Source of the DNA: Sabethes cyaneus
Taxonomy: Eukaryota; Arthropoda; Insecta; Diptera; Culicidae
Length of the DNA: 64,000 nt
Reading direction: 5' to 3'
Assembly: GCF_943734655.1 (NCBI RefSeq)
Contig: NC_071355.1
Coordinates: 208,997,103-209,061,102, forward strand
The position numbers were made by a program, and so were the translations under genes. Shown in pieces: positions 22,372-33,959 of the stretch. Positions within the stretch are counted from its first letter, which is position 1; the number at the start of each line of letters is the position of its first letter. The notes under the pieces are model-generated. The model searched no databases, was not told where the DNA came from, and saw nothing but the letters and a program-made list of their open reading frames with translations.

Positions 22372-22679
22372 GTAAAGTATCGACGTATTTTGATCTTTAA
22401 CCAATAAAACAAGAATAAATGTTGGCCACAGGTTGTACTATAACTTGCGGTGATGGCATCGTGTAGTTTCAGAATTAAAAATAATTGAAAACAAAATTGC
22501 ACACTATAGTTTAAATAGCAAATTTAATTATGATTTCGTTTCACCTCGTACACTATCAATCGCAATTTAATTTTAGCGAAAACATTCGCGATTACGAGAG
22601 CTTTGCTTTTCAAGGATATTTTCCCAATATAAAAAATTAGACAATACTTTCGAAAATAAAATATCGTAGTAGTTTATTC

Positions 22680-22711
22680 AATTAATTAATTAATTAATTA
22701 ATCAATTAATT
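22680..22711. repeat. TTAA/ATTA microsatellite
   Basis: ATTAATTAATTAATTAATTA repeats about seven times with one interruption. Simple sequence. Confidence 0.9.
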
Positions 22712-22774
22712 TCAAAAGTTAAAAATAGTACTTAGTCATTTAAGAGTTCTATAACCGTATTTTGAAAACATTTT

Positions 22775-23060
22775 TATGTTTTATGATAACATGAATATAT
22801 TTCATTTTCATGGAAAATGAATAGCATCCACATGTTTTCAAATTGTCTCTAACACGTTTCTTGTCTCAAAGTTGCAACAGTAAACTTCTCACTTCTGTAA
22901 CAAATTCGAACGTTGACTCAAGTATCTAATGCATATTTGTACCACACATTCGGATTTGTTACAGAAGTTGAAAGGTTTCTGTTGAAACTTTTAGAAAATT
23001 AACATATTAGAGACAACTTGAAAACAAGTGAATACAATTCATTATCGTTTTATCATAAAC
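22775..23060. mobile_element. Palindromic MITE-like element, ~285 bp
   Basis: Left arm (TGTTTTATGATAACATGAAT, ATGTTTTCAAATTGTCTCTA, CTTCTGTAACAAATTCGAA) is the inverse of the right arm ending in TTATCGTTTTATCATAAAC. Arms are ~130 bases with moderate divergence. No ORF; target duplication not resolved. Confidence 0.6.
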
Positions 23061-23477
23061 CAAATAGCGGAGTAAAGATAGCAATGACTGGGTATTTGCG
23101 TCTCCCAAACTCGTTGTTTACAGCCCAGTAATATCAGGGAAACAGCCTTCAGTAGAAGGCACAAAGATCATAGCGTGCACTACATTTGTAGATTCAAACG
23201 ACACGCTTTTAAGCCTTAATGCATAAAGATATTGAGACCAAACCACGAGAAAACATCATAGTTGCTCTGGCATAGTTGTCAAGAACGACACTATTGTTGC
23301 CCTGTTACCTTACAAAAATCAAAGATTATTTTTATTACCAACCTTTTTACCAATTCGGTCCCTCTTTATCAGTAGCACATCATTGCCACAACACAATACA
23401 CTCTCTTTTCACTACTTTTCCATTAAAATTAGGGATGGAATCTGTCATTAAAAGTCGTTACCGATAACTATCAGTAG

Positions 23478-24180
23478 CAGTGATGTTAAAAACTCGAAAT
23501 CTCAAAACTCATCAAAAATCAAATTCAAATGTGAACCATGTCAACTTGATCCTATGCAGAAAACACTCACGCGTGAGTTTTTCTGTTTTCATAGCAAGAA
23601 GCACAAAACTCACACATATTTCTTCCCGCTTGATCATATTCTGCTTTGCTTCAACTGCTACCCGGAGCTATACACCTATACATACAAATTCGTTGTTGAA
23701 CAGCATAGGCATTCTCTCGTGCGATACGTAACTGTGACTGAGCGTAAGAGAATGAATCTCTAAATAAATCGTAAAGTTAAACTAAAATACACATTTAAAC
23801 TACATATTTATCTAATTCTTATAAGGCTTTTTACTTTCAAGTTAAGAAAATGTGGATTCCCGCGAAGGAAAAATGTAAATTCTGCCAATTTGTTTGCCAT
23901 CTTCATTCATGAATGTGTGCTAGCTTTTTTCGCAGCTGATGTTTTCTCTGGCGGTTAATTCTCTTTCGCTCTCTGGTTCGTTGTATGAAATGTCAGCTGT
24001 GGAAGAAGTAAGCAAAATGCTCACAGCTGAATTTGGTTCACATCGCATAGCAACAGAGACATCGCATAGAATAGCGAGAGAAATTCATATGTGAGTTCGT
24101 CGGCGCTTCTGATCAAAGTTGAAATTTCTTGTGCTTGAAATCTCATTGAGTTTTTTGCTGCTATGAATTTTTCAACACTG
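23478..24180. mobile_element. hAT-type MITE with perfect 8-bp target duplication
   Basis: Ends CAGTGATG and ...CAACACTG are the hAT-style CAGTG termini. The 8-bp sequence ATCAGTAG flanks it on both sides (23470-23477 and 24181-24188). Subterminal CTC/GAG motifs (AACTCGAAATCTCAAAACTC against GAAATCTCATTGAGTTTTTT) are partly inverted. Short open frames inside are not transposase-like. The intact duplication suggests a fairly recent insertion. Confidence 0.85.
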
Positions 24181-24199
24181 ATCAGTAGTTTCCAATACG

Positions 24200-25125
24200 T
24201 TACTTGCGCAACTATGGACCAGATTTTTACCATCCGACAGATCTTGCAGAAGTATCGAAAGTACAGTGTACCCACGCATCACATTTATATTGATTTCAAA
24301 GCAGCATACGATACAGTCGATCGAAACCGGCTATGTCAGGTAATCCACGAACACGGTTTCCGTACGATCCGACGAAACCGATAGGAGATCGAGTGATGTG
24401 TTTCCTGAGCATCTCAAGGACACTCCCCAGTCCTTTCGAGACGCGACAAGGGTTGAGACAAAATGATGGCTTATCCTGTATGCTGTCCAACATCGCTCTT
24501 GAAGGCGTGATCCATCGAGCGGGAATCGAAACGAGAGGCGTGATTTTCATCAAGGGTAGCCAACTCCTAGGCTATGCAGATGACTTTGATATCATAACCG
24601 GGAACCTTGCGACAACGGAGGCAGTCTGCGCCAGACTGAAAGCGGGGTCTAGGAGGATTGGATTAAAAATAAGTGCATTGAAGACCAAGTACATGAAAGC
24701 AAGAGGCTCAAAGGAAACACACGCGCGCCTTCCACAGACAGTAACCCTTATTAGACCAGTAGTACTTTATGGAATTGAAGCCTTGTTCCAGCGGAAGGTA
24801 CTGCGGACGATATTTGGCGAAGTACAATCTTCTTGCATTGCTTGGAGAGATTCCTATCGTACATCTGGCGAAAGTCGGTAGGCTACGGTGGGCCTGGCAC
24901 GTCGAAAGGATGTCGGACGACCGTGCGACGAAAACAGTTCTCGTCAACAACCCAACCGGCACCAGTAACAGGGAGGCTCAACGTGCATGATGGCTCGACT
25001 AAGTCGAAAGTGATTTGCGACTTCTGAGACGACTGGGAAATTGGCGATAAATGGCACAAGATCGAGTTGAATGGAGACGATTGCTTCAAACAGCACGAGC
25101 CACCGTGGCTTTAGACGACGACATA
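24200..25125 (+). pseudogene. RTE reverse transcriptase pseudogene with catalytic motifs
   Basis: Reading through frameshifts: CATMDQIFTIRQILQKY, HHIYIDFKAAYDTVDR (RT motif with first catalytic Asp), CFLSISRTLPSPFETRQGLR, then LLGYADDFDIITG (catalytic YADD), VCARLKAGSRRIGLKISALK, IRPVVLYGIEA, and a shifted tail GHVERM-like. Roughly the C-terminal RT half is covered, without endonuclease. A frameshift follows the first motif near 24380, and part of the segment after SALKTKYMKARG is deleted. Remarkably, both catalytic motifs are preserved in a dead copy. Confidence 0.85.
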
Positions 25126-25453
25126 TTGTGTCATTTTCGTCTATCGCACGTTATCATCGTCCAATAAGTTTAATCTAGCGGTTTTTTCCAGCGAGACGAC
25201 GTTACTGTATCTGTAAACATCAGTAACAGTGAAACCTCACTGGTACTTAGTGATATTATTGCTTACTGATAACTATCAGCAGTTAATGATAGTTTTCCCA
25301 TCCCTAATTGAAATGACGAACATGCGCATACATATAGATTAATATTACAATAGCGATCGTATGTAAAAAATCTTCGATCTCTTAGGACGATGAAATTTTA
25401 TCACTTTTTCTGGCGTACTTCTCAAGCAGAGACATCGATTTGGTCTAGGTCTA

Positions 25454-26650
25454 AAGGGTGTCCACGGTAAAATTGCAACACACTCAAACTGCTCTAACCT
25501 ATGAACCGTTGGGTAAAATTAACGGAAACTTTGCATGTAGAAAGCTCAAAGTGCATTGTTTATACTGTGTGAGTCTTTCTATCAGGTGCACAAAGATATG
25601 AAAAATGGCGTCGATAGAATAGCTCGTTTGAGAAAAATTCTGCACAAGTACATCGAAAATAAGAATCTATCATTTTTCGAGTCAGAAAACGATTTGAAGA
25701 ACATCTGACTGTCGAACGTAAGTTAAAATGTGGAGAAAAAGGCATCCGTATACTGTTAAGAATCACACCCGCGTAGTTGGGGCCTTCGACGGGATATCAA
25801 ACGCCTCCGTTGTAGAGGTAGCAAAAAACTGAATCTGACAAAAAGTAGAGCCAAGAAGGCCAAATTTCGAGCAGAATTACGGAAAATAAGGCCCCAACAG
25901 AATACGGTCGCGAAACACCGTGCCCAAACGTTATACGATCAAAAGCTGATAAAACCTCATTACTGCATATTGGACGACGACATCTACGTGAAAGCGGATT
26001 CCGGGGAACCAGTAGTTCATTACAAAAGATAAGTTTGATATTCCAGAGAACCTCCGAAAACAGAAGATGTCGAACTTTGCAAAGAAATTCTTGATTTGGT
26101 AAGCAATTTGTTCATGTGGACAGCGGAGTACACCTTTCGTGACCACAGATATCATGAATGGACCGGTGTATCTGAAAGAGTGTCTCCAAAAGCGACTTCT
26201 TCCTCTACTGTCGCATGATCAAAGGCCGTGCTGGAGTGGCATATGGCAAATAATTTCGATTTCGTGCCGAAAGATCATAACCCCTCAAATAAACCGGTGC
26301 TGTGGCTAATCGAAAAATAATGGGTTATTATAAAGCAGAATCTTCTGACACAGCCTAGTCAAAACAGTTGTCAAAACAGCTGAAGAATTGAAGAAAGTAT
26401 GGGTAAATATGCAAAAATATGTCGATTTTGTGGTTGTGCAAAATCTAAATGGTGGGGTTTAGGCCAAAATACGGGCATTCCGATACGGTGCCTGAATTTA
26501 ATAAAATAAAGATGCTAAAACTAAGTTTAATTGTTTCATTTGATGTCCTGAAAGTTTGATGGCAATTGGTTTAAAACTCGAACTTGCGAATTAACTTGAT
26601 GTGTTTTGCGATTAATTTGATGATGTTGCAATTTTACCGTGGACACCCTT
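25454..26650 (+). mobile_element. Tc1/mariner element (ITmD37E-like), full length but transposase broken
   Basis: The ends AAGGGTGTCCACGGTAAAAT and its inverse (ending GGACACCCTT) form ~27-bp near-perfect TIRs, with TA on both sides. The 1197-bp length is normal for the family. Translated in pieces, the body gives a basic DNA-binding part (TGYQTPP, KKLNLTKSRAKKA), KPHYCILDDDIYVKAD (first catalytic Asp region), a LVSNLFMWTAEYTF segment, WHMANNFDFVPKDHNPSNKP (second Asp region), and PVLWLIEK.WVIIKQNLL (acidic third residue region). Stops and frameshifts recur, so the protein is dead. The D37E label is inferred from motif spacing and remembered mosquito relatives. It landed inside a ~95-bp-monomer repeat. 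Confidence 0.85.
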
Positions 26651-26880
26651 TAATCGTTGTAAAACAGATTCAACCTGTTGGGACGGGAAGTGTCTGTCAC
26701 TTTTTTTTTTCTAAAAACGCATGAAAACTTTAATGAGGAATTGATATTTTTCTTCATTTTGGGTCGGAGCCTAGAAGATTTTTCGATTGATTAATGCAAA
26801 AATATTGAAAATCGATCAAGAAACTGCTAAGTTATTAGTGTTCAAAACCTAACCACTTTTCGAAATAATTGTTTTGGAAT
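26651..26880 (+). repeat. ~95-bp-monomer repeat, copy B (right part; left part at 25395-25453)
   Basis: GAGACATCGATTTGGTCTAG stops at the mariner insertion (25453) and resumes after it with ATCGTTGTAAAACAGATTCA, ACCTGTTGGGACGGGAAGTG. The sequence then follows the same order as copies at 37069 and 43990 up to ATTGATTAATGCAAAAATATTG and TTCAAAACCTAACC. Confidence 0.65.
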
Positions 26881-27109
26881 GGCCCCCTATACCTATTCCA
26901 GCTACCTTCGAGAAAACACATCTGTTATTGCAACGAAAATTCGCATAATGAAAGAAACAAAACCCATTTTCTTCATTTAAATTTGTCTACACCCTTTGTC
27001 AGCCTGTCTTCTGTTGTCCTCCAGCCACTTGTAAATCTGTCATTTTTCGGTAATCCTAATAAAGCAAGACAAAGCCCTTTTCACGTATTTGATCCTCTTC
27101 CTTGTTAAT

Positions 27110-27780
27110 GGCCATCCTATTCCTCCCTTTCAGAAATCCCTTCTTGTCCAACCACTTGTACAACTGCTATCGCTCCAAATGCAAGAGAAACGCACCCTTT
27201 TACTTATCTGAACCTTCCTCCTCACTTGTAAGATACCATCTCCCCTTTTTATCAACAACCCTGCGTTGATTCTTTTATGTCAAAATACATGTGTGTCAAG
27301 TTTGATGAAGAACCGTCCAGGTGTTCCGGAGTTATGGCGCAACATACATTCATTCATACTCACGTTAACCCCTCCCCTTCCCCACGTTGACTCCGTCTCA
27401 ATCAACTCCTCTACCTTCTACCAGGCACTTGTGCAACTGCAATCGGTCTAAGTGAAAGAGAAACGCGACCCCTTTTACTTATTTGGACCTCTCCCCTTGA
27501 TAAAGACCACATCCTCTTTTGTCAACCTTCCAGTGCTGATTCACTTATGTCAAAGAACATGTGTGCCAAGTTTAGTGGATAAAAATCAAGGCATTCTAGA
27601 GTTATGGTGGAACATACAAATATACGTTCACTTTAATATCTATATAGATTTAGATTCCCAAGCCAAAAGCCCTGAAAACCCTCTATCTGCGGAAAAACTC
27701 TTAAACTTCTTAAAGTCATACCGAGACTGTAAACCCACGGTAGCAGAATGTAAAAATTGCCCATCAAGGACTTATAAATG
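27110..27780. repeat. Irregular repeat with CTTGTACAACTGC units
   Basis: Phrases CAACCACTTGTACAACTGC and AAGAGAAACGCACCCTTTTA recur at about 27158, 27190, 27428 and 27455, and GTGTGCCAAGTTTAGTGGA-like phrases at 27290 and 27560. A related block lies at 44690-44885. Units are ~270 bp with drift. The open frames here are low-complexity products of the repeat. Confidence 0.5.
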
Positions 27781-27799
27781 ATTACGGAGAATCATGAAG

Positions 27800-28440
27800 T
27801 TTAATGAAAAAAAATGCTTTGAGAAGAAGGAGGAACAGGTCATAAATGATGTAGTGATCCCCTAAAGTTCTGCGATGAAATTCAGCAAAGGGCAATTGTC
27901 TATCAAATACTATACCGTACCGTCAATGCTCTTCTGCCAATACTCAAGAGTCGCATAGCAGATAATATATTGCCAAAATGTGTAAGAACCTTAGTTCACA
28001 CTCCTCGATCCACTGCATGGTATTTATTCTGACGAGCGTCTAGGAGGCAAATATTGGCATTATGGATTAGAAAAGGTTTTGCCGGACCATCTAATCCTTA
28101 TAGAGAAAGCCTCAAAACAGCTATCGTTGAATATCAATATGGACGGAGTACTTGCATTTAAAGGCTCTGATACCTTTTTTTGGCCAATCTTAGTCAATAT
28201 ACATGAACTAAGAAAAGTTTTATCGCCACTAACTGTGGGGACATTTTGTGAGGAAAGTATGAGAAAATTACGGTACAAACAAATTACAAATACTACGCCG
28301 GAACTGACCCCTAAAGATACAGTTATCAAATTAATCCTTCGTTGTTTTGTTCGTGATTACTAGTTACCACGAAGGAAGATCACTGCAAAATATTTCGGTA
28401 AAAAGGAGATTTCTGAATATTTCCTAGACTTGTTTTGTTA
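27800..28440 (+). pseudogene. Decayed transposase-like gene (family not named)
   Basis: Across frames: CVRTLVHTPRST, then GGKYWHYGLEKVLPDHLILI, then LSLNINMDGVLAFKGSD, FFWPILVNIHE and LSPLTVGTFCEESM. The order LP..RTLL.TPR, GKYWH.GLE, NVDG.P.FKS...FWPIL, F.VG...G is typical of a widespread, poorly characterised family of transposon-linked proteins in animals, known to me only from recurring motifs. The best single frame is 28079-28360 (94 aa), ending at TAG. Upstream frames are broken and no downstream catalytic region is recognised. Confidence 0.55.
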
Positions 28441-28849
28441 CTCAAATCTGTTCAAGGCATGACCAAGTGTAAAAGAACTACTGCAGTAACACACATAATT
28501 CTTCACATTTGATGGACGATACGGAAAGAGTTGGTTCACTGGACTCAATCGACGCATACCTTTATTGTTTTCGGCAACTTTTGTTTAGATACTAAATTTG
28601 ACGTAGTAACTGGATTCAACCAATCAAGTTTGAAATAAGCATAAATCAAAAATGAACGAATCACATGTAACCACACTTTTACTTCCCAGGGTCGGTACGA
28701 CAATCTTATACACCTGCTATTTCGTTCACTTCTATTCTAGCAAAAAGAGACCAAATCCTTTCGTTCCGACCGGCTAGGGATTATTTATTTCGTAAAATCG
28801 GAGGAAAAGTTGATGTCTTGAAAGTAAACAATATTGTAAAAGTTTGAAA

Positions 28850-29234
28850 CAGGGACAGTTCGATCGCTTTGATTCGATTTTGATTCATTAGACAGTACCG
28901 TTTCAACCGAGCAAAATTTGACAAAGTTATATATGGGACATTTGTAGAACTAGTTATTATCTCCATTTTTACTGAACAAAGTTTTGCTGTATATTTTCTG
29001 GTTATGGGGCTACAATGCTGGTAGCTCAACGATCGTTCACTTAGCTACTAATGTGCTACGAGCGTTGTAAAACTGTAATTGCAAAAGATACAGCAAAACT
29101 TTATTCAGCAAAAATGTAGATAATACTAGTTCTACAAATGTTGCATACATAACTTCAAATTGTCAAATTTAGCTCGGCTGAGACGGTGCTGTCAAATGAA
29201 TCAAAATTGAGTCAAAGTGATTGAACAATCCCTG
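28850..29234. mobile_element. CAGGGATGG-type hAT MITE, 385 bp, best copy
   Basis: Left CAGGGACAGTTCGATCGCTT and right GTCAAAGTGATTGAACAATC, CCTG are inverted, with arms of ~130 bases (GAGCAAAATTTGACAAAGTT, TGTAGAACTAGTTATTATCT). Flanks GTTTGAAA and CTTTGAAA agree at 7 of 8 positions, an 8-bp target duplication typical of hAT. Confidence 0.85.
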
Positions 29235-29244
29235 CTTTGAAATG

Positions 29245-29329
29245 TTAGGCCGTATGAATAAAACAGCTTACTTCCTCATAGGTTTATATGGGAAAAAGCA
29301 AAGTAAACTGCTTTATTCATACGGGCTAA
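29245..29329. mobile_element. Very short palindromic MITE, 85 bp
   Basis: TTAGGCCGTATGAATAAAAC at the left is the inverse of GCTTTATTCATACGGGCTAA at the right; arms are ~30 bases. It lies 10 bp after the previous MITE. Target duplication unclear. Confidence 0.6.
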
Positions 29330-29819
29330 CGTCTTACCTTCGATCGACTCTATCGTTTGAACATTGAACATTGAACCTAAACGAGCTTGATGTCCTGAAA
29401 GTAAACCGTTGAAGAAAAGACCGCCACCATCCATTCTCTTCGGCCATATAGTTCGATGTACTGTAAGAATTTGCTCAGAGATGAAGTCTTGTACGAAAAC
29501 ATGGTAGACGGAATATTCGAGCATGTAACGTGATGTACATAGAAATTTTCAGTGTGGAGAACTGAACACAAAGACTAGCGACGGAATGAATCGTGCTTCA
29601 AATCAATCCGTCATGTCATCAAGTAAATGAAACGTCGATAATCAATTTTAGCATAAAAGCGTCACTTACTGTGTTTTATAGAAGTATCAAGATTTATTCG
29701 ACAATGTACAAATTTTATGTTCCGCCATCTAATTTTTCACACGGGACTTTAATTTCGATGAGGTTCTAATAGAATATCAAATATCGAACTGACGAATTGG
29801 GCTTAAAATCTGACAACTT

Positions 29820-30710
29820 TTAGCGACGCCTAATTTTTTTTAATGGCTTTCTATCTTCCAATAAGACGTTGTCATGCGTCAAACATACCAGTTGCCTCGT
29901 AGAAAACACTGAATCTCTACGTTTTTCTGGCGAAGAAATTATGCAAAACACGCATCGTTGGTTTTGGTTGTATGCTGGAAGTCCACCGCATATATAACAC
30001 ATTGAATGAATGCGAATGAATCTTGCCGCGGTATCTTTCTGGAAAATCCTCTCCAGGAATGCGGTTACAAAATGATGAAAACTTGTTCTTCCGAGGAACT
30101 TTTTAAAAGTCGCAGAACCTTCTCTCTTCCCATGTAAACTGTACTTCATATTGAAAAAATGATGCATTTTGGCTGCATTCGACTTCTTATGCTAAGAATT
30201 TTCTAGTGAAAGTAGTTCGCTTTCATTCGATATCGGGTAAACGCTGTGGAATTCCGCGTAACATTCTTGCTTTCACTCTTCTGCAACTTGCTGTCCAGAT
30301 TTCTTAACTGACATAAACTGTTCGGAGTATGCTATGATTTCAAATAATTTATCCAGTTTTGTTTCATCGAGCCGTATCTTGATTGTTCTTGATTCCCCTT
30401 TGAACTTACTTTTTTTAATTCGTCGTCCATCTTGGTTGCTTGTTGATCAACGCCGACGACCTTGGAAAGATTTTATTAGAGCCGTTGGATCTTCGTCGAC
30501 AAATTCTGCATAACAATCGTATCCCAGCTCTAAATACTGTTTGTCATCTATACTTATAAAAATAATAAATAAACATAAAATCAATGATAAAAACTTACAT
30601 CTTCTGCCACGAGACGCCAGATGGTTTTGAAGTTTCTTCACACTGTCATTTTTATTTGGTTTTTCGGTGTTGAACTCTAATATTCTTCGTAACAACAGCA
30701 ATAAAGTTGT
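29820..30710 (-). pseudogene. Degenerate minus-strand coding region with possible intron
   Basis: Reading 5' to 3' on the minus strand: an open segment from 30701 (LRRILEFNTEKPNKNDSVKK, LQNHLASRGRRC) meets a donor-like GAT|GTAAGT. A 60-bp AT-rich stretch ends TATAG, then the frame continues DDKQYLELGYDCYAEFVDED before a stop. Further down, an open segment (30167-29820) contains HSMCYICGGLPAYNQNQRCV, FCIISSPEKRRDS and a late Cys, loosely like a Cys-rich zinc-binding tail of some transposases. Stops separate the parts. The protein family is not recognised. Confidence 0.3.
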
Positions 30711-33124
30711 TTGGTCTGGGTTTTACCATAGTAATAATAGATAACACTAGAAAACTAACGGATTTATTGTGATCTGACAAGTAAACGTAATAAGATCAGT
30801 TTTGCGTCGATACGCCATATTGCATTGCAACGCCCCGCTTATAGTAAGTTGATCAAAGACGTATAGTAGTAGGTACTATAAGCTACCTCAACAAATTTGT
30901 TTAATCCAAGCAGCATCAAAATTGTTACTCGGGTAGTCAAATTAAATTTTTAATTATAACCTTTCAACGGCTTGTTCATTTTTAGTGAAATTTTGAAGAC
31001 CTTGCGGTATAAAGACATGCTACTTAAAAGTTGGATAGCTATAACCGGGTGGGCTATCATGGTTTTCACATTTTTCTTCTTTCAAACTTGTAGTTCTCGA
31101 AAAGCTTTGGTATTTTTCGATCAGTTAAAAACTGTGTGTAGTGCAAAACACCTTCAACAAGGGTGAAAAAGCCGAAATGCCAAAGTGTACATAAGCTGTA
31201 CACAAATTTAATATGTACAACCGATTTAACACAGAAAACAAAGCCCGGAAGTGTACGACACTTAAATATATTTAGAAGCTCTGCTTCCGTATTAGCCATT
31301 CGAAGCAATTTATAAATAAATCTTACTAAATCGATTATTATTCAACGTACGATTTACCTTGTGCAGAACACCAGCAGCTAACCTACAAACGCTATAACTA
31401 AGCAGGTGTCAGAGCCGAACCCTTTTACACTTGAACTTTGTGGCAACAAGTGAAGGTTGAACGAATCATAAACAATTCCATTTCGCATCAATTTTGAGTA
31501 GTTTGAGCTGGCGGATACCCTGAGTGAGTACTACTGAGCTCGATACCACGCAAACCATCATCGACTCAGCGGCATCGGTGACAACACCCGCATATTAATT
31601 CCATTATCACCAAGTCACGTAACAATGTCACCGCTACCGCTCTGCCTGACAGGAGGTTTCAGACTCACTCATTTCACCCGCCCCGGTCCGACCAGCGAGC
31701 ACTGACTGGCTGGCTAGCTGGCCGGAGCTGCTGTGAAGGTGATCAAATTGATCGGACTTTTAAAATTCTGCCACGATAAGCGGTCGCGTGTTTCTGCCGC
31801 CAGCCTTCCTTTTGTCGGTTTGCCGGTTACAAGGAACTCGTGTTGAAAATAAAACGAACATGACAGCACTGTCCACCGCTAAGTACCGACTGGCTTCCTA
31901 ATGACAAAAAGGATAATCGGAAACACCTTCCCTAAGTAAACACTTTGACCATCAAGGTCAGCAGTTCGTCGTTACTGTTTTGTTTAATTTGTAAGGAAAG
32001 CGGCTATTTTTGTGCAACCGTCCTAATCGATATGGATTTTAGGTTCAGAATCTTACTCTTTCCACTGACTATTTTATGAATTGAAATAAAAAAAGCTTTT
32101 GCGAAATAAGCCCTAATGAAAATATTTGACCAACCATCCTGTTTAAATATTAGCCAACTGTCAACGAACCGGAAAAAAGGTGCAAACCACGAAAAAGCAC
32201 GCGGTCCGACATTTTTAGTCTTTCCCACTTCAATCTAAATTGCACCACCCAGAGCCAGTTTGATCCTGCTTGAGTCGGCAAAGCTAGGCGACACCTCATG
32301 GATGCAATAAATACCGTCAGAGCTGAAAATATAAATCACCAAGTGCTGCATGAATTATAATGCACTAAATTCCCGTGATAGCAACGTGGGTACATAATAT
32401 ATTGCTGTTATAGTTTGGTTCCAGGATCTGCGAGAACAAAGAATATTTATTCGAAGTGCATTAGCGATCGATTTATGGATTGTGAATTCATCAGACTATG
32501 ATTGTGAATTTATGGTTTGTTTGTTTTGGCGTTCGCTGAGTTAGTCGCTTCAGTAAGACTTAAATAGATACTGTTTGAACACAAAGTTTTTTTTTATTGT
32601 TTTGTACTTTAAAACAATCAACAAAATATTTTCAAGCAGAAAACCAAGTTCCAAATGCTGGAGATAGTACCAAAGCTCTGCGCATTCGGAGCTGCCAGGA
32701 GGTTATGAATAACTTTCCAACCTCCTATGTTTCGAATCAACCCAAAGGATTCAACAGTCGAGGTGCACAACATTCTACAAATCATTGGATGATCTTAAAC
32801 GGAAACCACGAAGAGATTAGGGTGATATATTATCGAATGCAGTGAACGTTGTTGATAACCTGCGAAAACGATTCTGCACGTGCTTATAAACTGTGATAGA
32901 ATGTAAAGCAACGAAGCAATGCATAATGTCTGAAAAGAAAATGTACAATTTACCATTCATATTTGCATTTATAGCCAGGTTGCGGGAACATTTATTAGGT
33001 AGCGCATAAATCACTAGAATAAAATCTGTTTTTGATATAATGTTCATAGATTGGATGAAATATAATCGACAAGGAACATTATTTCATGGCATAAAGTATT
33101 ATTAACGATTTAGCTATATTATGC
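30711..33124. other. No recognisable gene
   Basis: Unique-looking intronic or intergenic sequence. A moderately GC-rich stretch at 31540-31870 (GGCTGGCTAGCTGGCCGGAG) stands out but has no coding signal. No repeat family from elsewhere in the window was noticed. Confidence 0.45.
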
Positions 33125-33344
33125 TTAACGGGAAACTAGCAGTCATCAATTTTTCGTCGTTCAGCCCAATTTCGGAAGCAGTTTTTGAGCCCAAAAGCGG
33201 GATTCTGTTTATAAAAATGTAAATACTGCATTCTTCTTGCCAATCTGCACACAGCGAATATATTTTCATGAACAGAATTTTTGTTTCAAACAAAAAAACT
33301 GCTTTTGAAATTGGCAAAATCAATGACGACTAATTTCACCTTAA
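33125..33344. mobile_element. TTAA-flanked MITE, copy 2
   Basis: TTAACGGGAAACTAGC at the left, GACTAATTTCACCTTAA at the right; the body matches 18043-18232 but is 30 bp longer at the flanks of the core. TTAA at both ends. Confidence 0.8.
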
Positions 33345-33484
33345 TGTAAAACAAAATAATTGCTGTAATCCAGAAGTCCGCAGTTTTTAATTCATTGGCT
33401 AAAACTTTTGCGATAAGTAAATTAACAATTGTAAATTAATTGAATAAAATTCAAGCGTTCCAAATTCCATTTGCATTCTAGTTT

Positions 33485-33680
33485 TAAATACCGTTTCAAG
33501 CCCTGTTATAAATTGAATGTCAAGTTTAGTTTCAAGCCTAATTGAAGCTGAAATTCAAGTTTAAATTCAATTCTAATTCCATTTCCAATTTCAACTCCGG
33601 TTTCAAGTCCAATTTTAAGTCTAGTTTCAAGTTTAGTTTAAAACCAATTCATTTCCATTTTTATACTCCATTTTAAGTTA
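33485..33680. repeat. Degenerate 12-mer array (TTCAAGTCCAAT type)
   Basis: Runs of AATTTCAAGTCTA-like units of about 11-13 bases recur with heavy drift. The same array type is at 38050-38515, 46850-46995, 50880-51070 (inverse), 51600-51670 and 57050-57835. Confidence 0.7.
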
Positions 33681-33959
33681 CGTATTGGTGGGAAACTCCG
33701 AAGAATTGACGAAAAATTATGTTCTGTTACATGGACTTTTTGTAAATATTTTTTTGTTTATCAATTTCTAATCTTTTTTTTCTATAAAATTTTCATGATA
33801 ATTTTATAGGCCTATTTTGGGCTTTATACGCCTAAAGAACCCAAAAAATGAGTGTAAGGAGTGTTAATGCTTCAAGTGCGAAACAAAAGTGAACGTTCCA
33901 ACAATGTAATTTCCGTTAATCGGCAAAAAACATTTTCTTTCAATTTTTGTCGCATTTGA

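Larger units (their letters stand above)
23428..25314. mobile_element. TIR element carrying nested insertions
   Basis: The left end AATTAGGGATGGAATCTGTC with ACCGATAACTATCAGTA is the inverse of the right end TACTGATAACTATCAGCA, ...TTTTCCCATCCCTAATT. Almost all the space between is later material: a hAT MITE (23478-24180) and an RTE remnant (24200-25125). The element proper may have been only a few hundred bases. Confidence 0.5.
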
